DNA of 64,000 nucleotides from CAYGZM01 sp964354365 (GTDB taxonomy: Bacteria > Planctomycetota > Phycisphaerae > Sedimentisphaerales > Anaerobacaceae), in contig CAYGZM010000001.1 of assembly GCA_964354365.1 (NCBI GenBank), forward strand, positions 55,962 to 119,961, given 5' to 3'. Every line of letters starts with the position of its first letter. Within the stretch, counting starts at the first letter, position 1. Under the pieces are notes generated by a model, which saw nothing but the letters and a program-made list of their open reading frames with translations, had not been told where the DNA came from and did no database searches. Below, piece after piece: positions 26,908 to 37,062 of this stretch. The translations under genes were made by a program, and so were the position numbers.

Positions 26908-27267
26908 AGCGTCCTTTCACTGCGGTACTGCTTATGCTGCGTTGTGCAGCACACGGACCATTTTGCGTATTTGGAGGCAAAAGGCAAGTAAAATCCGGGA
27001 GATTCGGCGGCGAGCATATACGGGGAATCTCTGCGTTTTGGCCGGTTATGGATGGGTGTGCACGTGAAAGTGATCCAAAACAGTAGAAGTTCCGGGACAA
27101 ATTTGGTTGAATGGCGTATCGGAACGCTTGGCAATGCTGCGAAGTGATGAATATGGAAATGTCGCTTAATACCTGCTCGAATAGATTTGAGGAACGCCGG
27201 GTGTTCCGGTATAATGTTTGGCTGAAGTTTAATTTCATTGCAGCACCAGGTTATTCGGGAAAGATGA
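26908..27267. other. Divergent control region between ptsI and the RND operon
   Basis: 360 bp. It contains the hairpin TGCTGC/GCAGCA in the ptsI leader (26935-26951) and the RND promoter at 27187-27215. No gene. Confidence 0.55.
27187..27215 (+). promoter_or_regulatory. RND operon promoter with inverted repeat in the spacer
   Basis: TTGAGG (27187-27192), 17 bp, TATAAT (27210-27215). The spacer carries GGAAC GCCGGGT GTTCC (27191-27207), a short palindrome lying between the two boxes. This is where many efflux repressors bind. Predicted start near 27222, about 45 nt before the ATG. No regulator gene is adjacent. Confidence 0.55.
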
Positions 27268-28506
27268 ATGAAGAAGTTTTCATTATTGCTGGCTGTCCTG
27301 GCAATCGTCGCGATGGCGGGCTGGCAGGTATATAAGCGGACGACCGGCTCGGCTGTTCAGAAAAGCACAGGGCGTCCGGCCGTCTCCGTAGCCGTTGAGG
27401 TCAAACCGATTGAGAGAGGCGTTATCCACGATATCGGAGTTTTTACGGGTTCTCTGGAGGCGAAGTCGCAGTTCGTGGTTGCATCAAAGGTGGCCGGATG
27501 GCTAAAGAAGCTTGTCGTCAACATCGGCGACGAGGTCAGCCGGAATCAGGTCATCGCAATCGTAGATGATGAAGAATTTACGCAGCAGGTTGAACAGGCT
27601 CGGGCCGAGCTGGAAGTGGCCAAGGCAAACGCGGCGAACTGCGCCAGCGACCTGGACATTGCCAAGCGTGAATATGAAAGGGCACAAGCGCTTCGCGAAA
27701 AGACAATTGTTTCGGTTTCGGAGCTTGATTTATCGGAGGCTGCATTCAACGCCTGCCAGACACGATACAAGGTCTCAGTTGCGCAGGTGGCTCAAAAGGA
27801 TGCGGCCCTGAAGGCCGCCGACGTGCGACTTTCGTACACAAAGGTTCAGGCCTTATGGGAGGAAGGGGATCAAAGGCGAGTGGTGGGCGAGAGATTTGTG
27901 GATGAGGGGGCGCTGCTGCAGGTGAACGAGCCTATTGTCTCGGTTCTGGAGAACAATCCCCTTGTGGCGGTGGTGCACGTGATTGAAAGGGACTACCCGA
28001 AAGTCAAATTAGGCCAAGAGGCGGTTGTCACCACTGATGCCTATCCCGAGAGGGCTTTTACCGGGATCATCGTCCGCATGGCGCCGCTTCTGAGGGAAAG
28101 CACCCGGCAGGCAAGGGTCGAATTGGAGGCGCCGAATCCTGAGTATTTGCTGAAGCCCGGGATGTTCGTGAGGGTCCAGGTTGAGTTCGCCAGGCGTGAA
28201 AATGCGATGCTGGTTCCGCTCCCCGCCCTTGTCAGAAGAAATGGCAAAGAGGGGGTATTTATTGTCGATATAGGAAATCTGAGGGCGCGTTTTGTTCCAG
28301 TGACGACCGGCATAGTAAGCGGCGAGCTGGCTGAAATCACAGAGCCGCAGATTTCGGGCCTGGTGGTCACAATGGGCAATCATCTCCTTGAGGACGGCTC
28401 GGGTATTGTTCTGCCTAAAAGGGATGCTCGATCACCGATCTCTCCGAGCACGGGCGTTGATTTGAACACGGCCCCTGTCAATGCCGGGCCAGGAGAGTCC
28501 CGATGA
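27268..28506 (+). CDS. RND efflux adaptor (membrane fusion protein)
   Basis: 412 residues. An N-terminal hydrophobic anchor (LLLAVLAIVAMAGW, about 6-20) without a lipobox Cys. The lipoyl/barrel-sandwich half-motifs are KVAGWLKKLVVNIGDEVSR (about 70-90) and an LSYTKVQA return strand after a helical hairpin of about 90 residues (QVEQARAELEVAKANAANC). A beta-barrel domain follows (LVAVVHVIERDYPKVKLGQ). It bridges the inner-membrane pump and the TolC channel across the periplasm. Its stop overlaps the pump ATG (ATGA), so translation is coupled. The ATG at 27268 follows GGGAAAG. First gene of the operon, behind the promoter at 27187. Confidence 0.93.
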   Translation: MKKFSLLLAVLAIVAMAGWQVYKRTTGSAVQKSTGRPAVSVAVEVKPIERGVIHDIGVFTGSLEAKSQFVVASKVAGWLKKLVVNIGDEVSRNQVIAIVDDEEFTQQVEQARAELEVAKANAANCASDLDIAKREYERAQALREKTIVSVSELDLSEAAFNACQTRYKVSVAQVAQKDAALKAADVRLSYTKVQALWEEGDQRRVVGERFVDEGALLQVNEPIVSVLENNPLVAVVHVIERDYPKVKLGQEAVVTTDAYPERAFTGIIVRMAPLLRESTRQARVELEAPNPEYLLKPGMFVRVQVEFARRENAMLVPLPALVRRNGKEGVFIVDIGNLRARFVPVTTGIVSGELAEITEPQISGLVVTMGNHLLEDGSGIVLPKRDARSPISPSTGVDLNTAPVNAGPGESR

Positions 28507-31500
28507 GAATCTCGCGTTTTGCCGTGCATCGCCCCATATTCACGATCATGGTGGTGTTGATGATCGTGCTGCTTGGCATTATTTCACTGTTGCGGCTTCC
28601 CATTGACCTGATGCCTGATATCTCGTACCCGACTCTGAGCATCTCGTGCAGCTACGAAAACGCCGGTCCGGAGGAAATCGAGGAGCTGATAACGCGGCCA
28701 ATCGAACAGGCGGTCAGCGCTGTGCCCGGGGTTGAAGAGGTAACCTCGGTTTCGGCGGAAGGCCAGGGGACGGTTCGGGTGACATTTGCGTGGGGGACGG
28801 ACCTCGACGCCGCGGCGAACGACATCCGTGACCGCCTGGATCGTATTATCGACCATTTGCCCGAGGATTCTGATCGGCCCACACTGAGAAAATTCGACCT
28901 TGCGAGTTTTCCAATATTGATACTCGGGGCATCCAGCAACCTGGACCCCGTCCAGACCATGCAGATTATGAAAGACCAGGTGCAATATCGGCTTGAGCGT
29001 GTTCCGGGTGTGGCCGCCGTTGATATTCGTGGAGGTCTGGAGCGTGAGATACACGTTAGTCTCGACCCTGCCAAGATAAACGCTCTGGGCATACCGCTCG
29101 ATTCGATTATCTTGCGGATAAGGGAGGGCAACGTAAATATTCCGGCCGGCACTGTAGAAAAGGGGAATTTTGAGATTACCGTCAGAACGCCGGGCGAATA
29201 CACCGACCTCAAGCAGATCCAGGATACTGTGGTAGCCGTTCGACAGGGTGCGCCGATCCAGTTGAGGGAAATCGCCGCGGTGGAAGATTCCTGGCAGAAA
29301 GTCACGCGCATTGTCCGGGTCAATGGCAAGTCGGGAATACGACTTTCAGTGAACAAACAGTCCGGCAGAAACACCGTTGAGGTCGCGCGCGGAGCACTTG
29401 CCGAGCTTGAGCGCATCAACCGGGATATACCACAAATAAAGATAGTACCCATTATTGACACGTCCGATTACATCCGCCGTTCAATCACAAACGTCGGCTC
29501 TTCGGCAATTTACGGAGGAATTCTCGCTATAATCGTGCTGCTTCTGTTTCTCCGCAACGTCAGGAGCACCGTTGTCATCGCCACGGCCATCCCGGTTTCG
29601 ATCATTGCAACTTTTGCCCTGTTGTATTTCAGCAATCTTACACTTAACATCATGACACTGGGCGGCCTGGCGCTCGGAACCGGAATGCTCGTTGATAATG
29701 CAATCGTCGTGCTCGAAAACATCTTCCGGATGCGGGAGTCAGGCGATCTGCTCGAACATGCCGCCGTCGATGGCGCCGAGGAGGTTACGGCGGCTGTCGT
29801 TGCAAGCACGCTGACTACAGTAGTGGTTTTTCTGCCGCTGGTTTTTGTCGAGGGGATGTCGGGCGTGATGTTCAAGCAGCTCTCAATCGTGGTCGGTTTT
29901 TCGCTTCTGTGCTCCCTTGCCGTGGCCCTTACGCTGGTACCGATGCTCTCGGCCCGTGTGCTTCCTTCTCAGCCGAGCGATGCACGCTTCGGGCAGACTC
30001 TTAGGGGCAGGGTTTACCTCATCAGCGGGCGGTTTCTCAAAGGGATAGAGAACAACTACAAAAAACTACTGCACCTCGCCCTGGAGCATCGTGCTTTCGT
30101 TGTGATTATGGGGGTCTTGTTTTTGGCTGCAAGCCTGCTCTTTATTCCGTACATAGGAGTTGAGCTGATGCCCACCACGGATGAGGGCGAGGTTCGGGTA
30201 GAAGCTGAGATGCAGGTCGGCACGAGGCTGAATCTGCTGGACGAGAAATTCAGGGTAATCGAGCAGATCGTCGGCGAATCCGTTCCTGAAATAAAGAGTA
30301 CAGTGACAAACGTCGGGGGCTCGCGATGGTATGGGACGGGCGGGCATACGGGCGACATCAGCATCTCACTGAAGCCCCAGTCGCAGCGAACGCGGTCGAG
30401 CGAGCAGATTGCGGCCGACCTGCGAGGCAGGTTGAGCAAGATACCGGGAATGGTTGTCCGGACCCGCGCCGGCGAGGGATTGTTTATACTCCGCATGGGG
30501 ACCACACAAGGCGACAAGATTCAGGTTGAAATTCGGGGCCACGATTTGCAGACGGCGGATAGCCTGGCCGCTCAGGTCAAAGAGATTGTCGAATCGGTCG
30601 AAGGGGTTACCGATGCCCGAGTCAGCCGTGAGTCGGGCAATCCGGAAGAGCTTGTCCTGATAGATCGACAAAAGGCCGCCGATATGAACCTGAGCGTTTC
30701 AAAGATAGCAAATGCCCTTCAGACAATTCTGTCGGGGACAACGGCGGGCTACTATCGCCAGGCCGGGGACGAATATGCAATTCTTGTGAAGCTCAGGGAC
30801 GCCGAAAAAATGGACCTCAGAGATATTCTCGACCTGACGATCGCCAATTCGGACGGGCAGCCTGTTGTCCTGCGAAATGTCGTGAGTGTCGGACCCCGAA
30901 GCGGCCCGGTGCTCATTGAACGTAAAGATCAGGAACGTCTTGTCAGCGTAACGGCCGAGATAAGCGGAAGGGACATGGGTTCGGTCCTCTCCGACATACG
31001 AGGAATGCTCCAGGTTATCCCGGTGCCTGCTGATTTTGGCATCACGTTCGGCGGCGACTACGAGGAGCAGCAGAAGTCGTTTCGCGAGCTCCTGCTCAGT
31101 TGCATCCTGGCATTGGTGCTGGTGTATATGGTGATGGCCTGCCAGTACGAATCTTTGCGTGACCCGTTCGTCGTGATGTTCTCGGTGCCGCTGGCCGCGA
31201 TAGGAGTCATTCTGATGCTCTTTTTGACGCGGACGACTTTCAATATCCAGTCTTTTATCGGATGCATCATGCTGGAGGGGATCGTCGTCAACAACGCGAT
31301 ACTGTTGGTCGATTGCACGAACCTGCTGCGTCGGCGAGACGGAATGGCTGTTCGAGAGGCTATAGAAGAGGCGGGGCGAAGACGACTGCGTCCGATTCTG
31401 ATGACCGCCTTGACAACGATCATTGGGCTGATACCTTTGGCTCTCGGCCTCGGCGAGGGCGGCGAGGCTCAGGCCCCGATGGCCAGAACCGTGGTCGGCG

Positions 31501-31625
31501 GTTTGCTCAGCTCGACATTGATTACGCTGGTGTTTGTTCCTGTGGTATATTCGATTTTTGAACGTCTCAGGCCGGGGACAACTTCCGCCGGCAAGAGCGA
31601 TGCTGAAAATGCGGCGGATTTATGA
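28503..31625 (+). CDS. RND-family efflux pump, inner-membrane subunit
   Basis: 1040 residues, full length. TM1 FTIMVVLMIVLLGIISL, two large periplasmic loops, and TM4 GLALGTGMLVDNAIVVLENIF, where Asp is the proton-relay residue; the second relay position is Asn, as in many non-AcrB members. A C-terminal set of six helices contains GCIMLEGIVVNNAILLVD. It exports drugs, metals or lipids using the proton gradient; the substrate cannot be read from sequence. Start and end both overlap the neighbours (ATGA at 28503 and at 31622). Together with the adaptor and TolC genes it forms a complete tripartite pump. Confidence 0.95.
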   Translation: MRISRFAVHRPIFTIMVVLMIVLLGIISLLRLPIDLMPDISYPTLSISCSYENAGPEEIEELITRPIEQAVSAVPGVEEVTSVSAEGQGTVRVTFAWGTDLDAAANDIRDRLDRIIDHLPEDSDRPTLRKFDLASFPILILGASSNLDPVQTMQIMKDQVQYRLERVPGVAAVDIRGGLEREIHVSLDPAKINALGIPLDSIILRIREGNVNIPAGTVEKGNFEITVRTPGEYTDLKQIQDTVVAVRQGAPIQLREIAAVEDSWQKVTRIVRVNGKSGIRLSVNKQSGRNTVEVARGALAELERINRDIPQIKIVPIIDTSDYIRRSITNVGSSAIYGGILAIIVLLLFLRNVRSTVVIATAIPVSIIATFALLYFSNLTLNIMTLGGLALGTGMLVDNAIVVLENIFRMRESGDLLEHAAVDGAEEVTAAVVASTLTTVVVFLPLVFVEGMSGVMFKQLSIVVGFSLLCSLAVALTLVPMLSARVLPSQPSDARFGQTLRGRVYLISGRFLKGIENNYKKLLHLALEHRAFVVIMGVLFLAASLLFIPYIGVELMPTTDEGEVRVEAEMQVGTRLNLLDEKFRVIEQIVGESVPEIKSTVTNVGGSRWYGTGGHTGDISISLKPQSQRTRSSEQIAADLRGRLSKIPGMVVRTRAGEGLFILRMGTTQGDKIQVEIRGHDLQTADSLAAQVKEIVESVEGVTDARVSRESGNPEELVLIDRQKAADMNLSVSKIANALQTILSGTTAGYYRQAGDEYAILVKLRDAEKMDLRDILDLTIANSDGQPVVLRNVVSVGPRSGPVLIERKDQERLVSVTAEISGRDMGSVLSDIRGMLQVIPVPADFGITFGGDYEEQQKSFRELLLSCILALVLVYMVMACQYESLRDPFVVMFSVPLAAIGVILMLFLTRTTFNIQSFIGCIMLEGIVVNNAILLVDCTNLLRRRDGMAVREAIEEAGRRRLRPILMTALTTIIGLIPLALGLGEGGEAQAPMARTVVGGLLSSTLITLVFVPVVYSIFERLRPGTTSAGKSDAENAADL

Positions 31626-33280
31626 CAGCCAAGAGACTGGATATGTCTGATAAGAGAACGGTCGTTATACCTTTCGCAATGGTATTGGTTGTCTCGGCGT
31701 TAGTGCTGTCCTCGTGTTTGTCGCTCGAACCCGAAACTTACTCCGATTACGTGGGGCCCGAAGACAGAGCCGATTTACCCGATAGTAACGATAGAAAGGC
31801 GGCCTTGGAGGAATCTGTTGATGCAAATAATGCCGCCGTGCCCGAAGGTCCTCTGAAAATAGGTGTCCAGGAAGCGATTCTTTTGGCAATGGAGAACAAC
31901 CAGTCGCTCATTGTCGAAAGAATGAACCCGGGGATAAGTCGCACGTTTGAGCAGGAGGAGCTTGGAGTTTTTGATCCGATTCTTGGCGGCGAAGCATCGA
32001 GCAGAAGGGCTCTTGCCGACAGGCTCTCCCGCGCCGGCGCCAGCACCGAAAGCTCCACGGTGGATTCGGTTACCGGGTTGCTTTCTCTGGCCAAATTGTT
32101 TCCCACGGGGACAACTCTTGGTCTTGAGGGCGGCACCAGCTATACCGATTCATCCTTATACAGTGACACATTCGCCGCCAATCGTCTTGGAGTTACCGTT
32201 ACTCAGGCCCTTCTGCGAGGATTGAATCTCCGCGCCAATCTTGCGCGCGTGAACCAGGCGAGACTTGAGACGCTCATATCACAGTATGAGCTGCGGGGCT
32301 TTACAGAGGTTCTTTTGGAGCAAGTGGAATCAAAGTTCTGGGATTACGCCCTTGCCCAAAGACAGATCGAGATATACACCGATTCGCTTACGCTGGCCGA
32401 GAAGCAGATGACGGAGGCCGAGGAGCGGATCAAGATAGGAGACCTTGCCGAGACGGAGCTTGCGGCCGCGCAGGCCGAGGTCGCGCTGAGGCGGGAAAAC
32501 CTGATAAATGCGCGGAGCACCCTCGCCAAAGAACGGCTGGACCTGCTGCGCCTGCTGAACCCGTCAGGGAGCATCGATTGGAACAGGGATGTGACGCTTG
32601 AGTACGACACTTCGCCGCCGAGCGTCGAACTTGAGAATGTCGAGGAGCACGTCGAGGTTGCCCTGCGAATGCGCCCGGATTTGAACCAGGCCCGCTTGCA
32701 GATACGGCAGGGGGACCTTGAGGTGGTGAGAACCAAGGATGGGCTGCTTCCCAAGATGGACGCCTTTATTGCCTTCGGCAAGACCGGGTATGCCAATGCT
32801 TTTAACAGTGCTACGGACAACATTGGAGGCGACAGTTACGATGTCACCTTTGGCCTGATGTTTGAAGAGTCCCCGGTGAATGGAATCGCCCGTGCTCAGC
32901 ACACCCGTGCCGTTATGACCAGGCAGCAGTTGCGCAGGGCCCTGGAAAATCTTATCCAGCTTGTACAAGTCGATGTCCGGTCGGCTTATATTGAGGTCGC
33001 TCGCGCCCGCGAGCAAATTGCGGCAACCGGCGCGACGCGGAATTTCCAGGAGGAGAAGCTCCGCGCCGAGACGGAAAAATTCCGCGTGGGTAAATCCACT
33101 TCACTGCTCGTTGGCCAGGCGCAGCGGGACTTTGTCGCCAGTCAGATTGCCGAAATAGAGGCCCTGGCCAATTATCTAAAGGCGCTGGTGGCCCTTTACA
33201 GGCTCGAAGGCTCGCTTCTGCAGCGAAGGGGCATCTCGGCCCCGGGCGCAGAGCCTGCCAGACTCGACTTGGACAGATGA
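31622..33280 (+). CDS. TolC-family outer-membrane efflux lipoprotein
   Basis: 552 residues. The N-terminus has a hydrophobic stretch ending VLVVSALVLSSCLSLEP, with a lipobox-like Cys near residue 30. Two repeats of the TolC fold follow: long helices (about 80-290 and 300-540), e.g. EILLAMENNQSLIVERMNPG and ARLQIRQGDLEVVRTKDG. It forms the trimeric channel through the outer membrane. Its ATG overlaps the pump stop. An alternative start at codon 8 (MSDK) would also keep the signal segment. The protein is slightly longer than typical TolC because of an acidic linker after the Cys. Confidence 0.92.
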   Translation: MTAKRLDMSDKRTVVIPFAMVLVVSALVLSSCLSLEPETYSDYVGPEDRADLPDSNDRKAALEESVDANNAAVPEGPLKIGVQEAILLAMENNQSLIVERMNPGISRTFEQEELGVFDPILGGEASSRRALADRLSRAGASTESSTVDSVTGLLSLAKLFPTGTTLGLEGGTSYTDSSLYSDTFAANRLGVTVTQALLRGLNLRANLARVNQARLETLISQYELRGFTEVLLEQVESKFWDYALAQRQIEIYTDSLTLAEKQMTEAEERIKIGDLAETELAAAQAEVALRRENLINARSTLAKERLDLLRLLNPSGSIDWNRDVTLEYDTSPPSVELENVEEHVEVALRMRPDLNQARLQIRQGDLEVVRTKDGLLPKMDAFIAFGKTGYANAFNSATDNIGGDSYDVTFGLMFEESPVNGIARAQHTRAVMTRQQLRRALENLIQLVQVDVRSAYIEVARAREQIAATGATRNFQEEKLRAETEKFRVGKSTSLLVGQAQRDFVASQIAEIEALANYLKALVALYRLEGSLLQRRGISAPGAEPARLDLDR

Positions 33281-33366
33281 TTCCAGCTCAACCGCCATTG
33301 GACGATGGCCCGGCCGCGGCGTGCAAGTTCTTGGGTGATCTCCAGAGGGGCTTGGTGTTTTTTTGG

Positions 33367-33395
33367 TTGGCGCCGCGCTTTCAAGAGGGTAGAAT
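33367..33395 (+). promoter_or_regulatory. Promoter of the oxidoreductase/HEAT gene pair
   Basis: TTGGCG (33367-33372), 17 bp, TAGAAT (33390-33395). Predicted start near 33402, about 64 nt before the ATG at 33466. Confidence 0.45.
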
Positions 33396-33465
33396 CGTAA
33401 GTCAGAACAAGTGCAGTTGGCAGGTCATAGTGAATGCAACCGGCTAAATGAATTAGGAGATTGTC

Positions 33466-34767
33466 ATGTCAAAGAAAAAAGTGGATTTTACGCGGCGCGG
33501 GTTTCTGAAGCGGACGGCGGCTCTTGCGGCGGCGCCGTACATCGTTCCGGCCACAGCGCTGGGCCTGGGCGGACGAGTCGCGCCGAGCGAACGGATTATC
33601 ATGGGCGGGATGGGCGTCGGCAACCGCGGGACGCACGACCTGGGGTGGATGCTGCCGGAGGCGGACGTGCAGTTTGTCGCGATCTGCGACGCCAAGAAGG
33701 CCAGCCGCGAGAACGTCAAAAACATTGTCGATACCCGGTACGGCAACAAGGACTGCAAGATGTACGGCGACATGCGGGAGTTCCTTGCCGAGCGCACGGA
33801 TATCGATGCGCTGCTCATCGCGACGGGCGACCGGTGGCATTCGCTGGCGGCGATTATGGCGATGCGTGCGGGCAAGGACGTCTATTCCGAGAAGCCTTCT
33901 TCGATGACCATTGCCGAAGGTCAGGGGGTGGTTGAGACGGCGAGGCGGAACAGAAGGGTTTATCAGACCGGGACGCAGCGGCTGAGCGAGGGGAATTTCA
34001 CGTTCTGCAACGAGATGGTTCGCACGGGTCGGCTGGGCAAGGTGCATACGGTCAGGGCGCACATAGCGCCTTGGGATGCTGCGGAGATGAGGCACGACTG
34101 GCTGCCCGGCGAGCCTGAGCCGCCTAAGGAGGAGGTTGACTGGGACCAGTGGCTCGGCCCGTGCCCGTGGCGGCCTTACAACTCTGCGTACATAGCCGGC
34201 GCGTGGCGGGGTCACTACGATTTCCACACGAGCTGCATAGGCGAGTGGGGGGCGCACACGTTTGCCCAGTGCCAGGTGGGCATAGGCCAGGCGGACACCT
34301 CGGCCATCGAGTACAAGTACGTGGACAACAAGACCGGGGACGGGATGGTGACGGTATTTCCCAACGGGATCAAAATGGTGCTGCAGCTTGAGGGCTGGCG
34401 CGGCTCATGCGGGGTCAAGTACGAGGGGCCCGAGGGGTGGGTGGCGGCGGCGGACGGCTATTCGCAGCCGGATGTCTCGTCGCCTGCGATGTTGGATGAC
34501 TTCAAGAAGCTCGTCGGGGATTACCAGGCTCGGACGCAACGTCCGATGAGCCATATGCGAGACTTCCTGGATTGCGTGAAGTCTCGGCGTGAGCCGGTGG
34601 CGAATCCGGTGGTTATGCACCGGGCGATGTCAACGGTGCACGCGGCGAATGTCTGCATGTGGCTGAAGCGCGACCTTAGGTACGACCCGGTGAAAGAGGA
34701 ATTTGTGAACGATGCAGAGGCTAACCGGTTCCGTTCTCGTGCGATGCGTGAGCCGTGGATTATCTAA
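33466..34767 (+). CDS. TAT-exported Gfo/Idh/MocA-family oxidoreductase
   Basis: 433 residues. A twin-arginine signal TRRGFLKRTAALAAAPYIVP at about 8-28. The Rossmann-type NAD(P) site is GGMGVGNRGTHDLG near residue 45. The catalytic Lys region is SEKPSSMTIAEG near residue 145, followed by the family C-terminal domain (PMSHMRDFLDCVKSRREPV near 365). These proteins oxidise or reduce sugars and inositols; export through TAT fits a cofactor-bound periplasmic enzyme acting on polysaccharide-derived sugar. AGGAG precedes the ATG. It is followed 32 bp later by a HEAT-repeat protein on the same strand, so they are likely one operon. Confidence 0.92.
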   Translation: MSKKKVDFTRRGFLKRTAALAAAPYIVPATALGLGGRVAPSERIIMGGMGVGNRGTHDLGWMLPEADVQFVAICDAKKASRENVKNIVDTRYGNKDCKMYGDMREFLAERTDIDALLIATGDRWHSLAAIMAMRAGKDVYSEKPSSMTIAEGQGVVETARRNRRVYQTGTQRLSEGNFTFCNEMVRTGRLGKVHTVRAHIAPWDAAEMRHDWLPGEPEPPKEEVDWDQWLGPCPWRPYNSAYIAGAWRGHYDFHTSCIGEWGAHTFAQCQVGIGQADTSAIEYKYVDNKTGDGMVTVFPNGIKMVLQLEGWRGSCGVKYEGPEGWVAAADGYSQPDVSSPAMLDDFKKLVGDYQARTQRPMSHMRDFLDCVKSRREPVANPVVMHRAMSTVHAANVCMWLKRDLRYDPVKEEFVNDAEANRFRSRAMREPWII

Positions 34768-34799
34768 GGACCAATCTTGACCAGGAAGGAAATAAAGCT

Positions 34800-37010
34800 A
34801 TGTCAAAGCTAAAAATACACTTAGGCCTGCTCATTGCGTTGTTACTTGCCGGCGCGGCGCAGACGTTGGGACAGACGGTAGTGCCGGCCACCAAAGAGCA
34901 GGAGAGTAAACTTATCGCGGTATTGAAATCGGATGCGTCCCGCAAGGAGAAGGCGGATGCGTGCCGCCTGTTGAGCATCATCGGAACGAAAGACGCGGTG
35001 GGGCCGTTGGCTGCGCTGCTTGGCGACGAAGAGCTGTCGCATATAGCGCGGTACGGGCTGGAACCCATCGCGGACCCGGCCGTTGACGAGGCTTTGCGCG
35101 ATGCGCTTGGAAAAATAAAGGGCCGGCCTTTGGTTGGTGTGATCGGCAGCGTTGGCGTTCGACGTGACGCCAAGGCTGTGCCTGCGCTTGCGAAGATGCT
35201 GGATGGCTCTGATGCGGATGTTGCCCAGGCGGCGGCGAGGGCGCTGGGAAGTATCGGGACATCCGCTGCGGGCAAGGCGCTGCAGGGCGCTGTGGGCAAG
35301 GCGCCGGCGGGTAATCAGGCGGCGTTCTGCGAGGGGCTGCTCCGCTGCGCCGAGGCGCTCTCAGTGGAGGGAGAGCGCAAAGAGGCGATTGCGATTTACG
35401 ATCAGTTGCGCGCTATGAAGGGGCCGCATCAAGTTCGCGGGGGCGCTGTGCGCGGCGCGATATTGGCGCGGGGGAAGGATGGATTGGTATTGCTGCGTGA
35501 GTATTTGCGGAGCGATGATTACATATTGTTCTCGGCGGCGGTTCAGGCTGCGCAGGAATTGCCGGGCGATAAAGCGGTAACCGACGTGCTGACTGCCGAA
35601 CTAAACAAGCTGGCGGGGGACAGCCGGGTTCTGGTGATCAAGACGCTGGGCGCGCGCGGCGATGCAGGGGCGCTGCCGACGCTGTTCGGCGTGGCCAAGA
35701 GCGGCGACAAGTCGGCTCGGCTGGAGGCTATTGCGGCGACGGCGATGATCGGCGATGATTCTTCCGTGCCTGTTCTGGTTGGGCTCTTGGGTGACGGCGA
35801 CCGTGCGATATCGAATGCTGCGCAAGAGGCTTTGGCGTCTCTGCCGGGCAAGAAGGCCGACGATGCGGTGATGGCGATGCTCCAGAGCAGTCAGACCGAC
35901 AAACAGTTGAAGGGGCTCGAGTTAATCGAGCGTCGGCGGATGATGGGCGCGGCTCCAGCCCTGCTCAAGGCTGCCAAAGGGAACGATGAATCGGTTCGCA
36001 CGGCCAGCATCAGGATGTTAGGCGATATGGCGGGCGCGGTGAAGTTCCCGGTGCTGGTCGAGCTGCTGCTTGGCGCCAAGAGCGCCGGGGAAATCCGGGC
36101 GGCGGAGCGTGCGCTGTCGGCAACCTGTACGAGAGAGGCCAGCCCATCGGCCGGCAAGGTGACTATTCGCAGGGCTGTCTATGGTGCGGTTGGCGAAGGC
36201 GGCTCAGCCGACGTTACGAGCAAGGTCTCGGAAATGGTCGAGGCCGGTGCGCTGTCGATAGAAGCGTCCAACGGCAATTTCGGCGACCCTGCCCCCAGTG
36301 TAGTCAAGCAACTGCAGGTCGAATTCACGGCCAATGGCGCCACGCAGAGCAAGACCGTTCCGGAAGGCGAGACCATAACGCTCTTAGCCGGTGCAACTCC
36401 CGGGGCCTTCATTGACGAGCTCTGCTCCGCTTTGGCCAAGGCGCCCGCGCAGCAGAGGCTTGCGTTGTTGCGGGTGCTGCGCGTGGCCCAGGGTCCCAAG
36501 GCCCTCGAAGCGGTCCGCGCCGCTATGAAGGACGCGGATCCGCAGATCAGCAGTGAAGCCGTCTCCATCCTATGCGGTTGGCCGTCGGCCGAGGCGCTGC
36601 CGGACGTGCTCAAATTGACCACAACGGCCACCGAAAGCAACGTCAAGATTTTGGCGCTGCGCGGGGCCATTCGCCTGATCCCGATGCAGGATGCCCCTGT
36701 CGAGAAGAAGCTTGCGGGATTCAAGGACGTGCTGCCACTCATCCAGCGTGATGAAGAAAAGAGGCTCCTGCTTGGTTCTCTTGCGACGGTGCCGGCGAGC
36801 GAGGCCCTGGCGATGGCGATGTCGTACATAGACAACCCGGCCACAAAGAATGAGGCGTGCTTCGCCGCTGTGGCGATTGCTGAGAAGATCGCCACAGAAA
36901 ACCGGGCCGAAGTCACCGACGCCATGCAGAAGGTGCTCAAGGCCACGGACAACAAAGACATAATCCGTCGCGCCAGAGAGACATTGAACAAGGCCAGGAA
37001 GTCCGGGTGA
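34800..37010 (+). CDS. Secreted HEAT-repeat protein
   Basis: 736 residues from the ATG at 34800, preceded by AGGAA; an in-frame upstream start at 34755 overlaps the previous gene and lacks a ribosome site. Signal peptide HLGLLIALLLAGAAQTLGQ. The rest is almost wholly HEAT-like helical pairs, e.g. AVPALAKMLDGSDADVAQAA, LPTLFGVAKSGDKSARLEAI and VPVLVGLLGDGDRAISNAAQ. One beta-rich insert (about 475-545, SADVTSKVSEMVEAGALSIE) may be a carbohydrate-binding-like domain. It likely acts as a protein-binding scaffold in the periplasm, probably with the TAT oxidoreductase before it. No catalytic motif is seen. The architecture is common in planctomycete gene clusters for sugar breakdown. Confidence 0.85.
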   Translation: MSKLKIHLGLLIALLLAGAAQTLGQTVVPATKEQESKLIAVLKSDASRKEKADACRLLSIIGTKDAVGPLAALLGDEELSHIARYGLEPIADPAVDEALRDALGKIKGRPLVGVIGSVGVRRDAKAVPALAKMLDGSDADVAQAAARALGSIGTSAAGKALQGAVGKAPAGNQAAFCEGLLRCAEALSVEGERKEAIAIYDQLRAMKGPHQVRGGAVRGAILARGKDGLVLLREYLRSDDYILFSAAVQAAQELPGDKAVTDVLTAELNKLAGDSRVLVIKTLGARGDAGALPTLFGVAKSGDKSARLEAIAATAMIGDDSSVPVLVGLLGDGDRAISNAAQEALASLPGKKADDAVMAMLQSSQTDKQLKGLELIERRRMMGAAPALLKAAKGNDESVRTASIRMLGDMAGAVKFPVLVELLLGAKSAGEIRAAERALSATCTREASPSAGKVTIRRAVYGAVGEGGSADVTSKVSEMVEAGALSIEASNGNFGDPAPSVVKQLQVEFTANGATQSKTVPEGETITLLAGATPGAFIDELCSALAKAPAQQRLALLRVLRVAQGPKALEAVRAAMKDADPQISSEAVSILCGWPSAEALPDVLKLTTTATESNVKILALRGAIRLIPMQDAPVEKKLAGFKDVLPLIQRDEEKRLLLGSLATVPASEALAMAMSYIDNPATKNEACFAAVAIAEKIATENRAEVTDAMQKVLKATDNKDIIRRARETLNKARKSG

Positions 37011-37062
37011 GGATAAGTGAATCCAGGCGGTCAATTTTTTGTCGGCTCGGAAGGTCTAATGC

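Noticed and set aside
33411..33935. Plus-strand frames of 127 and 174 codons inside the Gfo/Idh/MocA gene
   Set aside because: Arg/Ala/Gly-rich shifted readings of a clear gene.
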